From an uncultured Prevotellaceae bacterium (GTDB taxonomy: Bacteria > Bacteroidota > Bacteroidia > Bacteroidales > UBA932), in assembly GCA_900314395.1 (NCBI GenBank), contig OMVB01000101.1:1-44254 (forward strand): DNA of 44,254 nucleotides, written 5' to 3'. Each line of letters opens with the position of its first letter. Position 1 is the stretch's first letter. Below are positions 39,004 to 44,254 of the stretch, piece after piece. A program made the position numbers and the translations under genes. The notes beneath the pieces are model-generated. The model searched no databases, had not been told where the DNA came from, and saw only the letters and a list, made by a program, of their open reading frames with translations.

Positions 39004-41882
39004 AAACCCGCATCCTACTATCGCTGACGGCCGTTTTTTGCCTGGGCTTAATGGCCCGGGCACAGGTTGTAATCCTTAACGACAGCATGTTCCAGGGAAG
39101 GCTGTCGGAAATCCGCGCCACTGTTGTCGACTCCCTGACCAACGAGCCGGTGCCCTTTGCATCGGTATACCTGATTCCGTCCAAGGACACGACCATAACC
39201 AACTTCACCCTGACCGATGCCAAAGGACAGGCCAAGCTGGATGAGGTGCCTTACGGCAGCTATGTCCTTCACATTGAAATGATGGGGTACGTGCCGATGC
39301 TTAAAGAACGCTACTTCCGTGAGCGGCGGGTAGACATCGGAACCGTAAAGCTTAAACAGGACTTGCAGTTCCTGCAGGCCGCCGTTGTCACCGATGTCGG
39401 CAATCCCATCGTTATAAAACAGGACACAGTGGAATTCAACGCATCGTCCTTCAGGGTAGGAGCGAATGCAATGCTTAAAGACCTTCTGCAACGCATGCCC
39501 GGTATGGAAATCACGGACGAGGGCAAGGTGAAGTTCAACGGGGAATCCATCGACAAACTGACAGTAGGCGGCAGGACTTTCTTCTTCGGGGACCAGTCCA
39601 CGGCACTTAACAACCTGCCCGCGGCGGTGGTGGACAAGATTCGAGTGATAGACCGCGAGTCGGAGTCCACCCGTTCCACAGGCGTGCAGGACGGCACAAG
39701 GGAAAAAGTCCTGGATGTAGGACTCAAAAAAGAGTATGAACAGGGTTGGTTCGGCAACGCCGCCATAAAGGGAGGAGCGACCATCGGCAAGAATAACGAT
39801 GTGTTAAGGGACGACCGCGGCTTGCTGTACAATGCCAACGCACTGGTATCGGCGTATAATGAAAAGGACCAGGTAACCGTAATAGGCAACGGGCAGAATG
39901 TCAATGATGCCAACGCCACGATAGTGATGATCAACGCCGACGGTGAAAGGACCTCATTGCAACAAGGGATTACATCGGCCGCGCAACTTGGAGTGAATGT
40001 CAATACTTCCCGGGTCAAGGATGTGGAAACAACTGTCAGTGCCAATTACAAGTATGGCGATACTGAATCGGCAACCCGCACGGACCGCACAACTTACAAT
40101 GAATCAGGGGATTTGTCTACGCTTGGCGACGACAGCGGGCGGCAGTATGCAAATTCGTTTGCCGCCAATGCGGAGCTTAAAAAGGAAAAGGGAAACCTGT
40201 GGTTCCACGTAAGTCCGTCTTTCCGGTTCAGCAAAACGGATTCCTTCAGCAACGGGACATCTGAAACGAGCCGCCTGGGAACCTTTGTGAACAGATCGGA
40301 GAGTTCTGAACATTCCGTAGAAAAAATCAAGAGTACAGGTTTTAACTCCGACGCCACCTTCAGGAATCTCTGGGGTAAGAAGGGCCGCTCCGTACGTCTT
40401 TCCCTGGATGTCAATTACAGCCTTACGGACGGCAACAGCGACGAGTCTTCACTCCTGAAAGTGGCCGGCGGGGAAGATTCCCGGTATATGCAGTACGAAA
40501 CCGACGACAAGTCCTACGGCTTTGGCGGCTCCGTACGCTTTACTGAACCCTTAAGCGCAAAATGGACACTTGCAGCTACGGGAATGTGGAATTACGCCCA
40601 TACCGTAGGGAGCAAAGACGCCTTTGACCTGAACGGTTTCAACGACTATTATTCTTCAGAGAACAAGAGCGATTACCTGAACCAAAGCTACGATTTTACC
40701 CTACAGTACAAATTTGCCAAGAGCAGCTGGATTACCCTTGGAGCCAAGTTGAGCGGTGTTCAGAACGAGACCTTCTCCAAGAGCTTCGGGATAGAAGAGA
40801 CAACGGGAAAGGATGAGTGGCAATGGTTCGTAACACCTACCCTGCGCTTCCAGCACATGGCAGGCATCAACCGTATATCGGCTTCTGTTTACGGATACAG
40901 CGGACGCCCTTCCGCATCCAGGATGCTCCCGGCGCTCACCATCACCAATCCTTCCCGTATTGGTCTGGGCAATGTTTACCTGAAGCCTTACAGCTACACT
41001 TACTTCAGCGCTAACTGGAACAGGAACGACAGGACCGACTTCACCACCTTGATGGTTTATCTTTTTGGACAATTGAACGCGAAACCTGTAGTCTCTGCCC
41101 AGTGGTACGATGCCGACGGTATAATGTATTCCATCCCCGTGAATTCCAGGAAGCCTAACTTCAGCGGAAGCCTTACCGCAAACTACACCATGCCGCTGGA
41201 GTCTAAGAAGAACTGGACCCTGAGCCTTGGCGCCGGCGCAGGCTACGCGGTTTCCACCACTTACCAGGCAAAGGGCATCCTGGGCGGTATAGACAAGGAC
41301 AATTTTGATTATACCGCGTTCATGGACACCTTCTGGGGTAACGCCGGCGGAGACCTTTTCTACTCCGGCCAAAGCGGCTTCAGGGAGAGCCGGACCAACT
41401 TCTTTACTCCGTACGCCCGGTTCCGCGTCAAATACAACCAGGATAATTATTCCTTCAGCGCCGGCGCCGCGACTAACGGCCATATCGCACGCTATTCCCT
41501 TAATCCGGACATCAATATGAACACCCTTGATTCTGAGATTACAGGTCAGGCTTCATATACTACCCGTCATGAGCTGGAGTTTAACACGGACATTAAATAT
41601 GTCTTCTATAAGGGTTATTCCGCAGGATACGGCAGGCCGGAATGGCAGTGGAACGCCTCTGTTTCAAAGAACATCGGCGCATTCAACCTTAGCGTAACAA
41701 TTCACGACATACTTAACAAAACCCGCAGCCTCACCCACACTACAACATCCAACTACGAGGAGGATTCATATCGTCTTGTAATGGGCAGGTACATACTCTT
41801 TGGCATAAAATGGAACTTCGGAAAAATGAACGCAACCCACAACCAGCGCGCCCAAAGCGCCGCCTGGAATATGGTTTGGTAA
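39000..41882 (+). CDS. outer-membrane beta-barrel protein with CarboxypepD-like and plug domains
   Basis: The 960-residue protein has a signal peptide (MKTRILLSLTAVFCLGLMARA), a carboxypeptidase-regulatory-like domain (about 38-110; VDSLTNEPVPFASVYLIP), a plug-like segment (about 120-215; LKDLLQRMPGMEITDEGKVKFNG) and a long beta-barrel of the OMP_b-brl family rich in alternating aromatic strands. This architecture is of SusC/TonB-dependent receptor relatives, but without a clear TonB box or SusD partner. It ends MNATHNQRAQSAAWNMVW. It closes the BlaI-M56-TPR-barrel operon and is followed by a terminator. Confidence 0.92.
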   Translation: MKTRILLSLTAVFCLGLMARAQVVILNDSMFQGRLSEIRATVVDSLTNEPVPFASVYLIPSKDTTITNFTLTDAKGQAKLDEVPYGSYVLHIEMMGYVPMLKERYFRERRVDIGTVKLKQDLQFLQAAVVTDVGNPIVIKQDTVEFNASSFRVGANAMLKDLLQRMPGMEITDEGKVKFNGESIDKLTVGGRTFFFGDQSTALNNLPAAVVDKIRVIDRESESTRSTGVQDGTREKVLDVGLKKEYEQGWFGNAAIKGGATIGKNNDVLRDDRGLLYNANALVSAYNEKDQVTVIGNGQNVNDANATIVMINADGERTSLQQGITSAAQLGVNVNTSRVKDVETTVSANYKYGDTESATRTDRTTYNESGDLSTLGDDSGRQYANSFAANAELKKEKGNLWFHVSPSFRFSKTDSFSNGTSETSRLGTFVNRSESSEHSVEKIKSTGFNSDATFRNLWGKKGRSVRLSLDVNYSLTDGNSDESSLLKVAGGEDSRYMQYETDDKSYGFGGSVRFTEPLSAKWTLAATGMWNYAHTVGSKDAFDLNGFNDYYSSENKSDYLNQSYDFTLQYKFAKSSWITLGAKLSGVQNETFSKSFGIEETTGKDEWQWFVTPTLRFQHMAGINRISASVYGYSGRPSASRMLPALTITNPSRIGLGNVYLKPYSYTYFSANWNRNDRTDFTTLMVYLFGQLNAKPVVSAQWYDADGIMYSIPVNSRKPNFSGSLTANYTMPLESKKNWTLSLGAGAGYAVSTTYQAKGILGGIDKDNFDYTAFMDTFWGNAGGDLFYSGQSGFRESRTNFFTPYARFRVKYNQDNYSFSAGAATNGHIARYSLNPDINMNTLDSEITGQASYTTRHELEFNTDIKYVFYKGYSAGYGRPEWQWNASVSKNIGAFNLSVTIHDILNKTRSLTHTTTSNYEEDSYRLVMGRYILFGIKWNFGKMNATHNQRAQSAAWNMVW

Positions 41883-41890
41883 TATGACTG

Positions 41891-41925
41891 AAAGAGCCTG
41901 CCGGATTACCGGCAGGCTCTTTTTT
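41891..41925. terminator. intrinsic terminator after the barrel gene
   Basis: A perfect 14-bp stem (41891-41904 with 41909-41922) with a 4-base ATTA loop is followed by TTT and ATT. It ends the BlaI-barrel operon and, since it faces the convergent glucokinase gene, may serve both. Confidence 0.92.
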
Positions 41926-41940
41926 ATTATTAGCGAAGCT

Positions 41941-42900
41941 CTACAGCTCCCAGGCGAGGGCTGATGCGCCAAGGATGGCGGCATCGGACTCCTTAAGCTG
42001 GGAGAACACAATCTTGACTTTGTTCTTCCATAGAGGGAGAAGATTGGCGTTCATGCTTTTCTCAATAGGCTCGCGCAGGAACTCCTTGCTGCGTGCAAGG
42101 CCGCCGAAGAGCACGATAGCCTCAGGGGCGCTGAATGCGACGAAGTCTGCGAAGCACTCGCCAAGCATGCGGCCTGTAAAGTCGAATATCTTGAGAGCCA
42201 GTTTGTCACCTTCCTTGGCTGCATCGTAAACATCCTTGGAAGAGATGTTCTCTATGCCGCGCAGGAGAGAAGGCTCGTCGCTGAGCTGGAGCCACTCGCG
42301 TGCCGTACGTGCAACGCCCGTTGCAGAGCAATAAGTCTCAAGACAGCCGGTCTTTCCGCAGTTGCAAGGACGTCCGTTATGGCGTACTGCTGCAACGTGG
42401 CCAAGTTCTCCGGCAAAGCCGTCGTGACCGTAAACAATCTTGCCGTCGATAACAATACCTGAACCCACACCGGTGCCAAGGGTAATCATAATGAAGTTCT
42501 TCATACCCTTTGCTGCGCCATAGGTCATTTCGCCCATAGCTGCGGCGTTTGCATCATTGGTAAGGGAAACAGGAATGCCCTTCATGGCCTTTGACAGCAG
42601 TTTTGCAAACTCGATGGTGTTGCTGCCGCCCCATGTAAGATTAACTGCATTTTCTATTGTTCCGGTATAATAGTTACCGTTAGGTGCTCCTACGCCGATA
42701 CCGCGGATGCGGCCCTCTGCGCCGGCTTCCTTGATGATGCGGTTTAGGGCATCTGCGAGCTCTGCGATATAAGGCTCTACGTTATCATAAGTGTCCGAGC
42801 GGATTACAGTCTGTGCCAGAACGGCTCCGCGGGCGTCTACAACGCCGCATTTGGTGGTCTGTCCGCCGATATCAATTCCCAATACAAGTTCCTGTGCCAT
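41941..42900 (-). CDS. glk: ROK-family glucokinase
   Basis: The 319-residue protein phosphorylates glucose with ATP. It has the ROK ATP-binding start VLGIDIGGQTTKCGVV, the sugar-site Asp region TNDANAAAMGE, ITLGTGVGSGIV, and the ROK zinc motif (GHV ... CNCGKTGCLETYCS). No HTH domain is present, so it is an enzyme and not a repressor. It lies 20 bases after the MFS sugar transporter and forms an uptake-phosphorylation pair with it. Confidence 0.94.
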   Translation of the reverse strand: MAQELVLGIDIGGQTTKCGVVDARGAVLAQTVIRSDTYDNVEPYIAELADALNRIIKEAGAEGRIRGIGVGAPNGNYYTGTIENAVNLTWGGSNTIEFAKLLSKAMKGIPVSLTNDANAAAMGEMTYGAAKGMKNFIMITLGTGVGSGIVIDGKIVYGHDGFAGELGHVAAVRHNGRPCNCGKTGCLETYCSATGVARTAREWLQLSDEPSLLRGIENISSKDVYDAAKEGDKLALKIFDFTGRMLGECFADFVAFSAPEAIVLFGGLARSKEFLREPIEKSMNANLLPLWKNKVKIVFSQLKESDAAILGASALAWEL

Positions 42901-42920
42901 AATAACTGTTGTTTATAAGG

Positions 42921-44207
42921 TTATGCCTTCTTAATCTTTGAACCTACAACTGCGAAGAAGAGGATGAATGCAAGACCTGCCACAATTACCCAGTAGCTGG
43001 GCATGTAACCTGCCTTGTCTGCGATGAAGTTCTGGAGCAGAGGAAGGATACCGCCGCCCACAACCATTGCCATGAAGATACCTGAAGCCTGGTTGGTAGC
43101 CGTGCCAAGGCCCTCTACTGCAAGGTCGAAGATTGTTCCCCACATAACTGAGGTGCAAAGACCGCAGAGAACAAGCAGGAGAGCGGATACAGGAACCACT
43201 GCCATCTCAAAGCCGCTGCCGGTGAAAACGGGCATCTTTGTAGTATTGGCAGCAGGAATGAACATTGCTGCAAGGCAAAGTACAATAGCTACTACTGATA
43301 CGCAGGTAAGCTGGGTACGGGCGGAAACCTTTCCGCTGATGAAGCTGGAGGTGAAACGGCCGATAAGCATCATGAACCAGTAAGTACCTGCTACAAAACC
43401 GGCGATCTTCACTGCGATTGAAGGATCAAGGCCTGCGCCGCCATCGGCGTCGGAAAGATAGAAGTTAAGGGTTCCGGGGATACCGACCTCTACACCAACA
43501 TAGATGAAGATGGCGATGATGCCGTAAATGAAATGTTTGAATTTCCAGGGGCTTACTGCCTTGCCGTCGTCTGACTTGACGCCCTCAGGATCCTGGATGT
43601 CGATGAAGTTCAGGATGACGAATGCCAGTGCGAATACACCCATTGCAATGAACAGGACGGGATTTACATCGCTGATAACGGAAGACTTGGTCAGCTGGCC
43701 GATGAGTACGCCGACGAGCATAGGAGTAACCGTACCCATGAGGGAGTTGAATGTACCGCCGATCTGGATGTACTGGTTGGACTTCTTGCCGCCCAGAATC
43801 TTAAGCATCGGGTTTACAACGGTATTGAGCATGCAAACTGCGAAACCGCAGATGAATGCACCCAGCAGATAGATGAAGAAGCTGGGGGGAACGCCAGTGC
43901 TTTCAATCTTGATAACGCCGGAGAGGAACTGAACAAAAACACCCACAAAGCCAACAGCGATGGCAATGAGGGCGGTCTTCTTGTAACCATACTTGGTAAG
44001 CATCCTTCCTGCGGGAATACCCATGATGGCATATGCAAGGAAGTTCATCATGTTACCCATCATACCAAGGGTGTTGGAACCCTCGATACCGGGCTGCATC
44101 TTCCAGATGTTGCCGATAGGAGCTGCAAGGTTCGTAACGAATGAAATCATTCCGAACAAGAATATCATAGTGATAACCGCTACGATATTACCGTTTTTCT
44201 TTGACAT
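42921..44207 (-). CDS. sugar MFS transporter (FucP/GluP-like)
   Basis: The 428-residue inner-membrane protein has about 12 hydrophobic helices and resembles the FucP/GluP family (GIPAGRMLTKYGYKKTALIAI after helix 2 and a second-half WGTIFDLAVEGLG). These proteins move fucose, glucose, galactose or related sugars with protons. Its partner glucokinase suggests a hexose such as glucose. The ATG at 44207 is 47 bases from the window edge; upstream regulatory sequence is cut off, though an ATATTTG at 44254-44248 on the minus strand may be part of a -7 box. Confidence 0.9.
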   Translation of the reverse strand: MSKKNGNIVAVITMIFLFGMISFVTNLAAPIGNIWKMQPGIEGSNTLGMMGNMMNFLAYAIMGIPAGRMLTKYGYKKTALIAIAVGFVGVFVQFLSGVIKIESTGVPPSFFIYLLGAFICGFAVCMLNTVVNPMLKILGGKKSNQYIQIGGTFNSLMGTVTPMLVGVLIGQLTKSSVISDVNPVLFIAMGVFALAFVILNFIDIQDPEGVKSDDGKAVSPWKFKHFIYGIIAIFIYVGVEVGIPGTLNFYLSDADGGAGLDPSIAVKIAGFVAGTYWFMMLIGRFTSSFISGKVSARTQLTCVSVVAIVLCLAAMFIPAANTTKMPVFTGSGFEMAVVPVSALLLVLCGLCTSVMWGTIFDLAVEGLGTATNQASGIFMAMVVGGGILPLLQNFIADKAGYMPSYWVIVAGLAFILFFAVVGSKIKKA

Positions 44208-44254
44208 AAGCTTTATAGTTTTTATTAATTATTTGCACTAAAGCAAACAAATAT

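Noticed and set aside
40701-41483. 260-codon frame opposite the outer-membrane barrel gene
   Set aside because: Antisense shadow of a long barrel gene with strongly biased codons.

Overview
The window reads as chromosomal DNA from a member of the Bacteroidota, most likely an uncultured gut-type Bacteroidales. This is an inference. The evidence is lineage-typical genes (DUF4783, DUF3127, short SerA with SerC and DUF1015, OMP_b-brl beta-barrel, M56/TonB_C sensor), repeated Bacteroidota-type promoters (TTG or TTTG, 19-21 bp, then TAnnTTTG), almost no Shine-Dalgarno sequences, and GC-rich codon third positions. No rRNA, tRNA, CRISPR array, prophage or intact insertion sequence was recognised.

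Layout. 1-5.4 kb: tail of an unknown gene, a hairpin/leader-ORF element, der, and a convergent rlmH plus giant sensor kinase pair. 5.5-8.2 kb: a DUF4783 protein facing the cmk-ispH-efp operon. 8.2-10.4 kb: a second copy of the hairpin/leader-ORF element in front of an NtrC-like response regulator that lacks its DNA-binding domain, then a GNAT toxin-antitoxin pair. 10.4-13.1 kb: a secreted hypothetical protein, an M16 peptidase and an O-methyltransferase as an operon. 13.1-15.7 kb: dnaX-lptB. 15.7-21.8 kb: a five-gene leftward operon FKBP-DUF3127-DUF308-dnaG-metG. 22-25.7 kb: recQ convergent with miaA and a pRiA4b-ORF3-like gene. 25.7-27.3 kb: an island-like stretch with an ORF fragment, a HEPN/MNT toxin-antitoxin pair and a gene-poor repeat region. 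27.3-31.2 kb: EamA and GltS transporters, a PAS protein, a DEDDh exonuclease, a collapsed GH27 alpha-galactosidase, and a YigZ protein. 31.2-34.7 kb: serine biosynthesis (serC, serA) facing a DUF1015 gene. 34.8-41.9 kb: a secreted beta-lactamase-fold hydrolase, then a BlaI repressor, M56/TonB_C sensor, TPR protein and outer-membrane barrel as one cassette. 41.9-44.2 kb: ROK glucokinase and a sugar MFS transporter.

Most novel signals. (1) Two unrelated genes, der and the response regulator, are each preceded by a hairpin whose loop starts a 14-codon ORF beginning MDPY; two codons differ synonymously between the copies, which suggests a translated leader peptide. (2) A short palindromic repeat lies at three loci, in frame inside the M16 peptidase, in frame inside metG, and between serC and serA. 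At each site its GAAATGACA end is tandemly re-duplicated with locus-specific flanking bases. (3) The BlaI/M56/TPR/barrel cassette looks like an envelope-sensing unit with a clear three-half-site operator. The remaining housekeeping genes look intact and ordinary.
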